A stretch of 64,000 nucleotides of DNA, taken from the NCBI RefSeq assembly GCF_000196735.1, contig NC_014551.1, positions 425,501 to 489,500 on the forward strand, read 5' to 3'. The notes beneath the pieces are model-generated. The model saw only the letters and a list, made by a program, of their open reading frames with translations. It searched no databases and was not told the DNA's origin. Both the position numbers and the translations under genes were made by a program. Positions 26,399 through 33,411 of this stretch are shown piece by piece (position 1 is the first letter of the stretch; every line of letters begins with the position of its first letter). Source of the stretch: Bacillus amyloliquefaciens DSM 7 = ATCC 23350. GTDB lineage: Bacteria; Bacillota; Bacilli; Bacillales; Bacillaceae.

Positions 26399-26522
26399 GC
26401 TAGGGATAATAGAGCATTTCATCTTTTGAAAATTTTCATTGATATGTTTGTTGTAAGGGGCAGAGAACGTTTTTCATTTGGGTGTCTGTCTTGACAGGGG
26501 TTTGCCTTATCTCCGGTAAGAT
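26396..26522 (+). pseudogene. Decayed second copy of the DUF2651 gene
   Basis: The DNA (TTGCTAGGGATAATAGAGCA..., ending GGTTTGCCTTATCTCCGGT) closely matches about 23968-24131 of the intact gene. It has a deletion of roughly 35-40 bases and several substitutions that destroy the frame. It shows a past duplication bracketing the rap-phr and gerPF-like genes. Confidence 0.7.
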
Positions 26523-26538
26523 AATTTCAAGGAAAAAC

Positions 26539-26580
26539 AAAACAGGCTGTCGAGAAGATCCCGACAGCCTGTTTATTTTT
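26539..26580. terminator. Terminator of ydzK-like gene
   Basis: AACAGGCTGTCG pairs with CGACAGCCTGTT around an 8-base loop, with A/T runs on both sides. It works best on the minus strand and overlaps the ydzK-like stop codon. Confidence 0.85.
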
Positions 26581-26839
26581 GTTTGCGTGAAAGAGCGAAG
26601 AAAAACGGGAAGGCGGAACCGGCCAATAACGTACCGAATAAAAACATTCCCCCGATGAACACATGATAGTTCACTCCGCCGATCCAAAGCCCCGTGATTA
26701 AGGAAACGATGCTCAATGCGATCATCACAAAGCCGGGAATCAGACGTTTCTTACCCGTTGTCCGATAAGCAATAAGAGAACAGAAGATGCCGATGACAAT
26801 CGGCACAATCCACAGATAAAAAAGGATAAATACTGACAT
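26573..26839 (-). CDS. Small membrane protein, YdzK-like
   Basis: 88-aa membrane protein with three hydrophobic helices (FILFYLWIVPIVIGIFCSLIAY, LIPGFVMIALSIVSLITGLWIG, VFIGGMFLFGTLLAGSAFPFFFAL). The ATG at 26839 is chosen because GGAG lies 8 bases upstream; longer frames have no such site. In B. subtilis a small gene, ydzK, sits between ydaP and mntH, and position and size suggest this is it. I cannot confirm the match by sequence from memory. Function unknown. Confidence 0.6.
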   Translation of the reverse strand: MSVFILFYLWIVPIVIGIFCSLIAYRTTGKKRLIPGFVMIALSIVSLITGLWIGGVNYHVFIGGMFLFGTLLAGSAFPFFFALSRKQK

Positions 26840-26917
26840 AAGCAAAACTCCGATTTTTTCTTCTATCATACCAAAAACGCCCGGAAAAAGATACGAACGA
26901 GAGCCGACGGCCAAAAG

Positions 26918-26945
26918 AAAAACCGGCCGAGATGGGCCGGTTTTT
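26918..26945 (-). terminator. Terminator of mntH
   Basis: AAAAACCGGCC / GGCCGGTTTTT stem with a short loop, directly after the mntH stop. Confidence 0.85.
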
Positions 26946-28220
26946 CTAACGGAATGAATCGTAAATCACAAACAGATTAAGCGCGATCACCAAAACCGCA
27001 ATCAGCCAGGCGAGAGCCGTAACCCATTTTCGGTTCGTCAGGACGCCCATCAGGCGTTTGTTGCTTGTAAACATAATCAGCGGCACAAGCGCAAAGGCGA
27101 TGCCGAATGAAAGAACAACCTGGCTCCATACGAGCGCTTCTGTGGCGTTGATTCCTGAGATAATGATGATCATCGGAGGAATGATGGTAATGAAACGCCG
27201 CAAATAAAGCGGGATACGGTAACGGATGAAGCCCTGCATGATAATATCGCCTGACAATGTGCCGACAGAAGAGCTTGAAAGCCCTGCGGCCAGCAGTCCG
27301 ATCCCGAAGAGAATTGCTGAAGCCGGCCCGATAAAGTGGCCGAATTGCTGATAAGCCACGTCTAAATCCTCCACATACAGTCCGTTCTTGAAGAAAAGAG
27401 CGGCCGCGACAATCAGCATGCTTGCGTTAATCGCCCCTGCGATTACCATCGCGATGAGAATGTCAATCGTCTCGAATTTAAAAATCTTTTTCCGCTCGTT
27501 ATCCGTTTTTCCGACGACACGGCGCTGCGTCAGGGCGGAATGTAAGTAAATGGCGTGCGGCATCACGGTTGCACCGAGTATCCCGGTTGCAAGAAGCACA
27601 CTGTCCATTCCATCGATTTTCGGGATGAACAGCCCTTCGAGTACGGAAGCGGCGTCAGGCTTGGCAAAGAAGGTTTGCAGGGCGAAGGCGATCACCACGA
27701 CAAACAGAAGTCCGGCAATGCCCGCTTCCAGCGCCCGGTAACCCCGGCGCTGAAGCTCTAAAATCGCGAATGATCCGATCGCCGCGATAATGGCCGCTTC
27801 AATCATCGGTATGCCGAACAGCAGATTGAGCCCGAGGGCCGCTCCGATAAACTCAGCCAGATCAGTCGCCATAATCACCAGTTCACCCTGTATCCACAAC
27901 CCGGCGGATACCCATTTCGGATACCGGTCTCTGGCGATTTCCGGAAGGTTTTTACCCGTGGCGATGCCGAGCTTCGCGGAAAGGACTTGAATTAAAAAAG
28001 CCATCAAGTTTGAAAAGAGAATGACCCACAACAGCATATACCCGTATTTCGAACCAGCTGAGATATTCGTAGCGAAGTTTCCCGGATCAATGTAGGCAAT
28101 CGCCGCGATAAATGCGGGACCTAAAAAAGGCAGAAGCCGCTTGAATCCCTTGCTTTTGCCGTCAAGTGCATCCTGAACGGCTTTTGATTGCAGTGATTGT
28201 GCTGAGATGTCTTTGCTCAT
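26946..28220 (-). CDS. mntH: NRAMP manganese importer MntH
   Basis: Proton-coupled Mn2+ transporter of 424 aa with eleven predicted helices. NRAMP signatures are present: IDPGNFATNISAGSKYGY in TM1 (metal-binding Asp and Asn) and GATVMPHAIYLHSAL in TM6 (Met and His). AGGTGAG precedes the ATG. Upstream on the minus strand are a strong SigA promoter and an MntR-type operator, so expression should fall when Mn2+ is plentiful. Confidence 0.95.
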   Translation of the reverse strand: MSKDISAQSLQSKAVQDALDGKSKGFKRLLPFLGPAFIAAIAYIDPGNFATNISAGSKYGYMLLWVILFSNLMAFLIQVLSAKLGIATGKNLPEIARDRYPKWVSAGLWIQGELVIMATDLAEFIGAALGLNLLFGIPMIEAAIIAAIGSFAILELQRRGYRALEAGIAGLLFVVVIAFALQTFFAKPDAASVLEGLFIPKIDGMDSVLLATGILGATVMPHAIYLHSALTQRRVVGKTDNERKKIFKFETIDILIAMVIAGAINASMLIVAAALFFKNGLYVEDLDVAYQQFGHFIGPASAILFGIGLLAAGLSSSSVGTLSGDIIMQGFIRYRIPLYLRRFITIIPPMIIIISGINATEALVWSQVVLSFGIAFALVPLIMFTSNKRLMGVLTNRKWVTALAWLIAVLVIALNLFVIYDSFR

Positions 28221-28266
28221 TATGTCTCACCTAAATTCCGATAGATTTTTAGCTAAATAACAAAAA

Positions 28267-28282
28267 GTTTCCTAGATGCAAA
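28267..28282 (-). promoter_or_regulatory. MntR operator of mntH
   Basis: On the minus strand it reads TTTGCATCTAGGAAAC, matching the remembered B. subtilis mntH MntR site TTTGCCTTAAGGAAAC in both arms. It lies just downstream of the predicted transcription start, where a bound repressor would block initiation. Confidence 0.8.
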
Positions 28283-28295
28283 TTATTTTATCTAC

Positions 28296-28324
28296 ATCAT
28301 AAATCCGCTATTATGAGTTGTCAA
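28296..28324 (-). promoter_or_regulatory. SigA promoter of mntH
   Basis: Minus strand TTGACA (28319-28324), 17 bases, TATGAT (28296-28301): perfect -35, five of six at -10. Confidence 0.85.
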
Positions 28325-28855
28325 GCTCTTTATGTTCAATAACCAGTACATTTTTTCCCCGTTTTATCTATGATATGTATCCCGCCCGAGAAAGGTCCGA
28401 AAATGCAAAAGACATCGTTTCGGAATAGAAACGATGCCGTTTTCAAACGATGTTCCTCCATGCGCGGATCCTTTGAGCGTTCTTTAAAAAGGTGAAAGAG
28501 TACACTTGCCCATAAAACCTTAGAACCTTCCGATCGCCGGCACTGAATGGAGAAAATGCCGGCACATTGCCTCCGTGTGCCGGGTAAATAGAATAATAAT
28601 GAATCTTTCCTTTGGAAGATAAAACCTTTCTGTACCATTCAAATGACCTCCGGCAAAACCTCTGCTTCTCTGAATAAACGTTTGAATCCGCGGTATATAA
28701 GTGATTCAGGACCAATAAACCACAGTTATTTATCAAAACAAAGAAAGGTTTTATCATTTGCGCGGAAATGAAGTTGGAGCATTAGACTTATTTCAGTCTT
28801 CCTGGCAAAAAAGTATAATAACGTCAGGAAAGCTTTCCAGCCATATGATAAAAGA
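28325..28855. other. Long interval without a confident gene
   Basis: A hairpin CATCGTTTC / GAAACGATG (28413-28421, 28428-28436) lies just beyond the stop of a minus-strand frame (28443-28757). That frame's last 65 codons read like protein (WYRKVLSSKGKIHYYSIYPA, RKVLRFYGQVYSFTFLKNAQ), but its ATG has no ribosome site. GGAGG near 28648 fits short frames in other phases instead. This may be a gene broken by an indel. At the right end, TATAAT (28814-28819) is a possible promoter of the secreted SH3-like gene. The ydaS gene I expect after mntH in B. subtilis is not here. Confidence 0.4.
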
Positions 28856-28867
28856 GTGGGAATTTTC

Positions 28868-29221
28868 TTGGTACGTCGTTTGTCGGTCTTTTCTTTAGCT
28901 ATGATTTTTGCTGTTTCTTTATTCGCTTTTGGCGGTTCTGCCTCAGCTGCAACTTTTACACCTAAAGCTGAACCGGACGTTTCCATTTTAGCAAGCGGGG
29001 GAACAGTCGGTATTTACGGTGCTAACATGCGCTCATGCTCAAAGGTCAGCTGTTCAACGATTACAACATTCTCAAGCGGTAAAACAATTACAGGTACTTG
29101 GGTAACCGGAGAATATGTACAAGGTCACTACACCAACTCTGATAAATGGCTGAAAGTCACGTATGCAGGAGCGACAGGCTTTGTTTCAGTCACCACTCTG
29201 TCTTATTATTACGGTTTATAA
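28868..29221 (+). CDS. Secreted SH3-like protein
   Basis: About 117 aa with a signal peptide (RRLSVFSLAMIFAVSLFAFG, cleavage near SASAATF). The mature domain of about 85 residues looks like a bacterial SH3 domain: VGIYGANMRSCSKVSC, ITGTWVTGEYVQG and KWLKVTYAGATGFVSVTTL. Two Cys (RSCSKVSC) could form a disulfide. SH3-like domains often bind cell wall; this small exported form may be an antimicrobial, inhibitor or wall-binding protein, but I do not recognise it. The start is uncertain: TTG at 28868 or GTG at 28856, neither with a strong ribosome site. A terminator follows. Confidence 0.65.
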   Translation: MVRRLSVFSLAMIFAVSLFAFGGSASAATFTPKAEPDVSILASGGTVGIYGANMRSCSKVSCSTITTFSSGKTITGTWVTGEYVQGHYTNSDKWLKVTYAGATGFVSVTTLSYYYGL

Positions 29222-29225
29222 TCAG

Positions 29226-29263
29226 AAAAACCTCGTTCTCTTGAGAGCGGGGTTTTTCCTTTA
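29226..29263. terminator. Terminator of SH3-like gene (and ydaT)
   Basis: AAAAACCTCGTTCTC pairs imperfectly with GAGAGCGGGGTTTTT, with A and T tracts on both sides, between convergent genes. Confidence 0.75.
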
Positions 29264-29270
29264 TTCCGAT

Positions 29271-29495
29271 TCAATTTCCGCGTTTCGTTTCATCATCGTG
29301 TTTCATCAGCTGATCGATTTCTTCCTTAGAAGCGTTTTTTTTCCACTCTTTCGCCTGACTTGTCGCAATGGGGATGGCCCGTCCTTCTTCATAACCCTCA
29401 TCCAACATCGCATTCGCGATTTCGATCGCTTTTTTCCTCACGGGTTTCTCAAGATTCTTTAATGATTGCGGATAATCTTTCATAGACCAAGGCAT
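29271..29495 (-). CDS. ydaT: General stress protein YdaT (short form)
   Basis: 74-aa hydrophilic protein beginning MPWSMKDYPQSLKNLEKPVR and containing KKAIEIANAMLDEGYEEGRAIPIATSQAKEW, the conserved N-terminal half of YdaT. AGGAG lies 8 bases before the ATG at 29495. The B. subtilis protein, as I recall, is about 150 aa with a C-terminal DUF2188 domain; that half is missing and the stop is followed by the terminator. The minus-strand promoter at 29521-29545 is an excellent SigB match, so stress control is kept. Confidence 0.8.
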   Translation of the reverse strand: MPWSMKDYPQSLKNLEKPVRKKAIEIANAMLDEGYEEGRAIPIATSQAKEWKKNASKEEIDQLMKHDDETKRGN

Positions 29496-29520
29496 GTCTA
29501 TCACTCCTTTATGAAATGTG

Positions 29521-29545
29521 TTTCCCGCCTGAAGAAAAAGAAAAC
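29521..29545 (-). promoter_or_regulatory. SigB promoter of ydaT
   Basis: Minus strand GTTTTC (29540-29545), a 13-base spacer and GGGAAA (29521-29526), 25 bases before the ydaT start. Confidence 0.8.
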
Positions 29546-29552
29546 CGCCTCA

Positions 29553-29960
29553 TCAAAAAGAATGACAGCTATTTTTACGAGAGACCAGCAATTTCCGAAT
29601 AAAATATAAAGGATAAAGAAGCAAATACAGATTGAATGCCCACCACATCAGATCAAAATCACCGATAAATACCCAAAAGGCAATCGCTTGCAGGCCTGAA
29701 CAAAAGGTCAGCACAAGTGATATTAATGCGAAAGGGCGCCATAACGCATGTTTCCGTTTATAAAGAAACAAGCTGTACAGCCCGGTTATCGAAATGAAAA
29801 TATCTAAGGGAAAGAATGACCAGTTCCAGGCCATGATCATGGCGTTATCATAGTCTTTAAACACCATGTTTTTTGGAATCCACTCAAAAAAAGTAACAAT
29901 CCAATAAACGATAAATCCAATATCTGTAATGAGGAAGAGAACCTTTAACCCTTTCATCAT
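29553..29960 (-). CDS. YvaD-like DUF5360 membrane protein
   Basis: 135-aa protein with four hydrophobic helices (LKVLFLITDIGFIVYWIVTFF, FFPLDIFISITGLYSLFLY, ALISLVLTFCSGLQAIAFWVF, MWWAFNLYLLLYPLYFI). It resembles YvaD of B. subtilis, which pairs with the SMR protein YvaE at another locus. It overlaps the upstream SMR gene by four bases (ATGA), so they are translated together. Function unknown; possibly an accessory of the transporter. Confidence 0.65.
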   Translation of the reverse strand: MMKGLKVLFLITDIGFIVYWIVTFFEWIPKNMVFKDYDNAMIMAWNWSFFPLDIFISITGLYSLFLYKRKHALWRPFALISLVLTFCSGLQAIAFWVFIGDFDLMWWAFNLYLLLYPLYFIRKLLVSRKNSCHSF

Positions 29961-30307
29961 CTGTTTCTGTCCGTATGAACGCTGATGCGGTTTGATGACG
30001 TTTCACTTTCAGAAATAAAGTTTAAGGAAACGACACCGATGATGATGAGAAGAACAGCGACAGCTTTTATGACAGAGAACTGTTCATGAAAGAAAAAAAT
30101 TCCGATCAAGGAAATCAGTACGATCCCCATTCCCGACCAAACCGCATACGCGATCCAGACACTTATATATTTCAAAGTCAAAGTAAGAAAACAAAGGCTG
30201 CCGATATAAAACAATAACAATAAAATACTTGGGACAAGTTTTGTAAATCCATTTGATAATTTCATGCTGACCGTACCCATTACTTCAAAAATGATCGCTA
30301 AACTCAA
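29957..30307 (-). CDS. SMR-family efflux protein
   Basis: Small multidrug resistance subunit of about 116 aa with four helices. The proton- and drug-binding Glu is kept in IIFEVMG, and YAVWSGMGI is the typical TM3 motif. Such proteins work as dimers exporting cationic compounds or guanidinium. The 5' end is odd: the TTG at 30307 has no ribosome site, and the family-like start, four codons further upstream (xYWIYLSLAIIFE), carries ATA instead of ATG. The gene may be poorly translated. It is coupled to the DUF5360 gene. Confidence 0.7.
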   Translation of the reverse strand: MSLAIIFEVMGTVSMKLSNGFTKLVPSILLLLFYIGSLCFLTLTLKYISVWIAYAVWSGMGIVLISLIGIFFFHEQFSVIKAVAVLLIIIGVVSLNFISESETSSNRISVHTDRNR

Positions 30308-30438
30308 ATAAATCCAATATATAGAATTTAAAGAAAATTAAACAACGGAATGTTTTCCGGCTAAAAAACCCGGTCGGGTAAGAAAACACCATAAAGGTAT
30401 ACTATGAAGAAAGAATTCAGAAAGGACGTGCAGGACGG

Positions 30439-31245
30439 GTGACAGAAGAACGGGCAGACCTGGAAAGACAATTGAAAGACATTCAAAAATGGGAAAAGGC
30501 GCAGCAGAGGGTGATGTTCTGGAAAACGCTCACCCGCCTGCCGTTTCAGCTTTTGGACAAGCTGACACCTCAATTTATTCAGAGGAAAATCGGACGCATT
30601 CTCGATGAAACGGGAACGTTTATTCAGTCAGGCGGACAGTATCTCACATCAGAAAAGCGCATTATCAAAAAGTTTCAGAAACGGCTGCCGCACGGCACAT
30701 GTCAAACGCTTCACGATATCCGGAATGCGCCGCTTGCTGTCATGGATGAAATCGCAGAAGCCATAGCGCGCACAAGCGTAAAGACCGCCACGGTGCAGGG
30801 AGCCGCAACGGGAGTCGGCGGCGTGTTTACGCTTGCGGCAGATATTCCGGCGATGCTCGGTCTGTCCTTAAAGACGCTGCAGGACATCGCGATTGCCTAC
30901 GGCTTTGATCCGAAAGACAAAAAAGAACGAGTGTTTATCATCAAATTGCTCCAGCTGGCATCCAGTGACGTCATCGGAAAAAAAGCAATCCTGCGGGATT
31001 TACAGCAATATGATCAAAACGACCAAACCTATCAGCGCATTGCCTCGCAAATTCAAGGCTGGCGGGAAGTCGTTTACAGCTACCGCGACACGTTCGCCGC
31101 GAAAAAACTGCTGCAAATGGTTCCGGCCGCAGGCATCGTCTTCGGCGCCTCCGCCAACCGTTCAGCTTTAGAAAGTATTGCGGAAACAGGCATCATGCTT
31201 TATAAAAAGCGCCGGATTCTAAAACGCCTGAAAGATATAGAATGA
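30439..31245 (+). CDS. ydbA: EcsC-family protein YdbA
   Basis: 268-aa soluble or membrane-associated protein of the EcsC family, named after the third gene of the B. subtilis ecs ABC-transporter operon. It begins with a charged helix (TEERADLERQLKDIQKWEKA). The conserved centre is AVMDEIAEAIARTSVKTATVQGAATGVGG followed by ADIPAMLGLSLKTLQDIAIAYGFD; near the end is GIVFGASANRSALESIAETG. Biochemical role unknown. GTG start with AAGGA somewhat far upstream. Followed by a hairpin and then the gsiB promoter. Confidence 0.82.
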   Translation: MTEERADLERQLKDIQKWEKAQQRVMFWKTLTRLPFQLLDKLTPQFIQRKIGRILDETGTFIQSGGQYLTSEKRIIKKFQKRLPHGTCQTLHDIRNAPLAVMDEIAEAIARTSVKTATVQGAATGVGGVFTLAADIPAMLGLSLKTLQDIAIAYGFDPKDKKERVFIIKLLQLASSDVIGKKAILRDLQQYDQNDQTYQRIASQIQGWREVVYSYRDTFAAKKLLQMVPAAGIVFGASANRSALESIAETGIMLYKKRRILKRLKDIE

Positions 31246-31258
31246 TAAAAAACCACCC

Positions 31259-31281
31259 GAAAACACATTCAATGTGTTTTC
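31259..31281 (+). terminator. Hairpin after ydbA
   Basis: GAAAACACATT and its exact reverse complement are separated by one base, followed by TTTG. It lies just before the gsiB promoter. Confidence 0.6.
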
Positions 31282-31284
31282 TTT

Positions 31285-31309
31285 GTTTATGAGTTCTGAA
31301 ATCGGGAAA
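31285..31309 (+). promoter_or_regulatory. SigB promoter of gsiB
   Basis: GTTTAT (31285-31290), 13 bases, GGGAAA (31304-31309), a near-ideal SigB promoter as known for gsiB. Confidence 0.9.
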
Positions 31310-31345
31310 CCAACAACCAACACCAATTAAAGGAGGAATTCAAAA

Positions 31346-31654
31346 ATGGCACAAGAAAACAAAATGAGCAGAGAAGAAGCAGGTAAAAAAGGCGGACAAG
31401 CTACAAGCAATAACCATGACAAAGAATTCTATCAGGAAATTGGTCAAAAAGGCGGAGAAGCCACAAGCAAAAATCACGACAAAGAATTCTATCAGGAAAT
31501 CGGTGAAAAAGGCGGAGAAGCCACAAGCAAAAATCACGACAAAGAATTCTATCAGGAAATCGGTGAAAAAGGCGGAGAAGCCACAAGCAAAAATCATGAC
31601 AAAGAATTTTATAAGGAAATCGGCCAAAAAGGCGGAAACAGACGCAGCAGCTAA
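31346..31654 (+). CDS. gsiB: Glucose-starvation-induced hydrophilin GsiB
   Basis: 102-aa extremely hydrophilic protein of four tandem 20-residue units (KGGxATSxNHDKEFYxEIGx) after a short MAQENKMSREEAGK start. It is a group-1 LEA/hydrophilin-like desiccation and stress protein and one of the most strongly induced SigB genes. The ribosome site AAAGGAGG is ideal. The B. subtilis protein has 123 residues and five units, so one unit is missing here. A strong terminator follows. Confidence 0.95.
   Translation: MAQENKMSREEAGKKGGQATSNNHDKEFYQEIGQKGGEATSKNHDKEFYQEIGEKGGEATSKNHDKEFYQEIGEKGGEATSKNHDKEFYKEIGQKGGNRRSS
31388..31627 (+). repeat. Four 60-bp tandem repeats in gsiB
   Basis: The coding repeat is nearly identical at DNA level in the second and third copies and slightly divergent in the first and fourth, pointing to recent unequal exchange or conversion. 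Confidence 0.9.
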
Positions 31655-31686
31655 TAAAAGCATAAAAGGCAGACAACCTGCAGATC

Positions 31687-31726
31687 AAAAGCGATCCGGC
31701 GCATCAGCTGGATCGCTTTTTATTTT
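31687..31726 (+). terminator. Terminator of gsiB
   Basis: AAAAGCGATCC (31687-31697) / GGATCGCTTTT (31710-31720), then Ts. Confidence 0.85.
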
Positions 31727-31787
31727 GGGAAAATCTTGTTCTGGGCCGGCGTTGCGGTACAATAAATGAAAAAAGGAGTTTTCACTC

Positions 31788-32129
31788 GTGTCTGAAATGC
31801 AAAATTTACTCGCCATCGCCAATAAAGTCAAAGAAAAACACGACAATTTTTCAATCGCGGAGATCAATGACCACTGTGTGCGCCTCGCAGTGTTTACGGG
31901 AGAATATGACTGGCACCATCACCCTGACTCAGATGAATGGTTCATTGTTCTTGAAGGTGAGCTTCTGATCGATTTTAAGGACAAAGAAACTGCAGTGCTC
32001 AAAGCAAATGACAGCCTGCTCATCCCGAAAGGCACTATTCACCGTACACGCTCATACGTCAGAACCGTGAATCTTTGTGTCGAGCATACGCATGCGAAAA
32101 CAGTCATCACAGAGGGACTGCCATGCTGA
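31788..32129 (+). CDS. ydbB: Cupin-domain protein YdbB
   Basis: Single-domain cupin of 113 aa. The metal-binding motifs are visible: YDWHHHPDSDEWFIVLEGE (two His and Glu of motif 1) and IPKGTIHRT (His of motif 2). Such small cupins may be dioxygenases, isomerases or sensors; no substrate is evident. GTG start after AAAGGAG. It overlaps ydbC by 7 bases. Confidence 0.85.
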   Translation: MSEMQNLLAIANKVKEKHDNFSIAEINDHCVRLAVFTGEYDWHHHPDSDEWFIVLEGELLIDFKDKETAVLKANDSLLIPKGTIHRTRSYVRTVNLCVEHTHAKTVITEGLPC

Positions 32130-32482
32130 TCAAAAAGATTGTATGTGAAACAGACGTTGCAAACGCTGAAGTATTTGCGCAAGCACAGTCACGGTGGGGA
32201 GCATTATCACGTGTAAATGGCTTCGTCAAACAGGCCGGCGGCTGGCGGAAAAACGCAGACGGTCTGTTCATCGCAGAGATCATCAGTGTTTGGGAGAACA
32301 GACAGGCCTATGATCATTTTATGGAGAACGAACATGACCGCATATACGAAGAAAACGAGCAGAAGGCTGCGATTCTTTCAATAGAAGTGATGCTGTACGA
32401 AGAGGATGAACCTTTCATTCACGGGCTGTTACATCATCCGGACATCCGATACGAACCTGATTGGACAGTTGTGCGCACATAA
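32123..32482 (+). CDS. ydbC: YdbC (DUF4937)
   Basis: 119-aa small protein of the ferredoxin-like dimeric alpha/beta-barrel type. The pattern includes FAQAQSRWGALSRVNGFVKQAGGW and then IAEIISVWENRQAYDHFMEN, which resembles monooxygenase-like folds. The ATG at 32123 is preceded by GAGGG and overlaps the ydbB stop, so the two genes are coupled. Role unknown, perhaps in the same pathway as the cupin. Confidence 0.82.
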   Translation: MLIKKIVCETDVANAEVFAQAQSRWGALSRVNGFVKQAGGWRKNADGLFIAEIISVWENRQAYDHFMENEHDRIYEENEQKAAILSIEVMLYEEDEPFIHGLLHHPDIRYEPDWTVVRT

Positions 32483-32513
32483 AAAAAGCCCTTTTAGAGG
32501 GCTTTTTTATTTT
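32483..32513. terminator. Bidirectional terminator ydbC / ydbD
   Basis: AAAAAAGCCCT / AGGGCTTTTTT stem between convergent genes. Confidence 0.9.
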
Positions 32514-33328
32514 CGTCCGGGAAGCGTGTTGTGGACATAAGGCGGGACAGGATCCAGCTTAGCTATTTCGCCGTGCGCTTTCGGTTCTTTTTCGTATTCG
32601 AACGGTTCGCCGTCCGGCGCTTTTTCCTGCAGCCAATTCTGTTCAGCGCTTTCTCCGCCGTCTGAGAAATGAATAAGCTTATGGGAGAATGACTGTTTTT
32701 CCAGCGCCTTCGGGAATGTGGAAGGAACGATCGGGCCTTCCTGTGCCTCTAATTCTTTAATAGCCGCAAGCCATTGGTTTTGGTGCATCGTGTCACGCGC
32801 CAGCAGGAAGCTGAGCATATCTTTCACACCTTTATCATCGGTCATTTCATACAGGCGTGCGACTTGAAGCCTTCCTTGTGATTCGGCGTTCAGATTGGCG
32901 CGGAAGTCTGCCAAGAGGTTTCCGCTTGCGACGATATAGCCTGCGCTCCACGGAACGCCCGTGCTGCTCTCCGGCATTGCGCCGAGCCCTGAGACAATGG
33001 CATGGTGCGGGTTCATGCCGCCTAAAATGGACCCGATGACCGGATCATCAGCCGCTTTTTCCTGCTCTGCCAGCGGAGCATCTTCTAACAGTCTCGCAAT
33101 CATCGTCGCGATCATTTCAACATGGCCGATTTCTTCCGTCGCGGTGTCCATCAGGAGATCTTTATATTTTTCATTGCCGCGTGTATTCCAGCCCTGAAAC
33201 AAATATTGCATGGCGACGGATATTTCCCCGTATTGCCCGCCTAAGATTTCCTGCATCTTTTTTGCGAACAGCGGGTCAGGACGATCCGGTTTGGCCGGAT
33301 GCTGCAGTTTTTTCGTATGTGTAAACAT
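32507..33328 (-). CDS. ydbD: Manganese catalase YdbD
   Basis: Di-manganese catalase of 273 aa, splitting hydrogen peroxide without heme. The four-helix ferritin-like core holds the metal ligands: GQYGEISVAMQYLFQGW (Glu), ATEEIGHVEMIATM (Glu, His, Glu) and ARDTMHQNQWLAAI (His). GGAG lies a few bases before the ATG. The minus-strand promoter at 33363-33389 is SigB-like; the protein is a general stress enzyme in B. subtilis. mntH, some 4 kb away, can supply its metal. Confidence 0.93.
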   Translation of the reverse strand: MFTHTKKLQHPAKPDRPDPLFAKKMQEILGGQYGEISVAMQYLFQGWNTRGNEKYKDLLMDTATEEIGHVEMIATMIARLLEDAPLAEQEKAADDPVIGSILGGMNPHHAIVSGLGAMPESSTGVPWSAGYIVASGNLLADFRANLNAESQGRLQVARLYEMTDDKGVKDMLSFLLARDTMHQNQWLAAIKELEAQEGPIVPSTFPKALEKQSFSHKLIHFSDGGESAEQNWLQEKAPDGEPFEYEKEPKAHGEIAKLDPVPPYVHNTLPGRK

Positions 33329-33362
33329 GTCTCCATCTCCTTTTTTTATTTGTCCCTACTTA

Positions 33363-33389
33363 CTTCCCCGTCAGGAAAAGGGATGAAAC
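33363..33389 (-). promoter_or_regulatory. SigB promoter of ydbD
   Basis: Minus strand GTTTCA (33384-33389), then GGGAAG with a 15-base spacer or GGGGAA with a 14-base spacer (33363-33369). Confidence 0.7.
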
Positions 33390-33411
33390 GGAGATGGGCG
33401 TATTGGTCCTG

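Noticed and set aside
31388..31627. Possible CRISPR array from 60-bp periodicity
   Set aside because: The repeats are directly adjacent without spacers and are in frame within gsiB; no cas genes are nearby.
31401..31769. Repetitive frames overlapping gsiB on both strands
   Set aside because: They mirror the 60-bp repeat of gsiB in other frames; only the gsiB frame has the known product and ribosome site.
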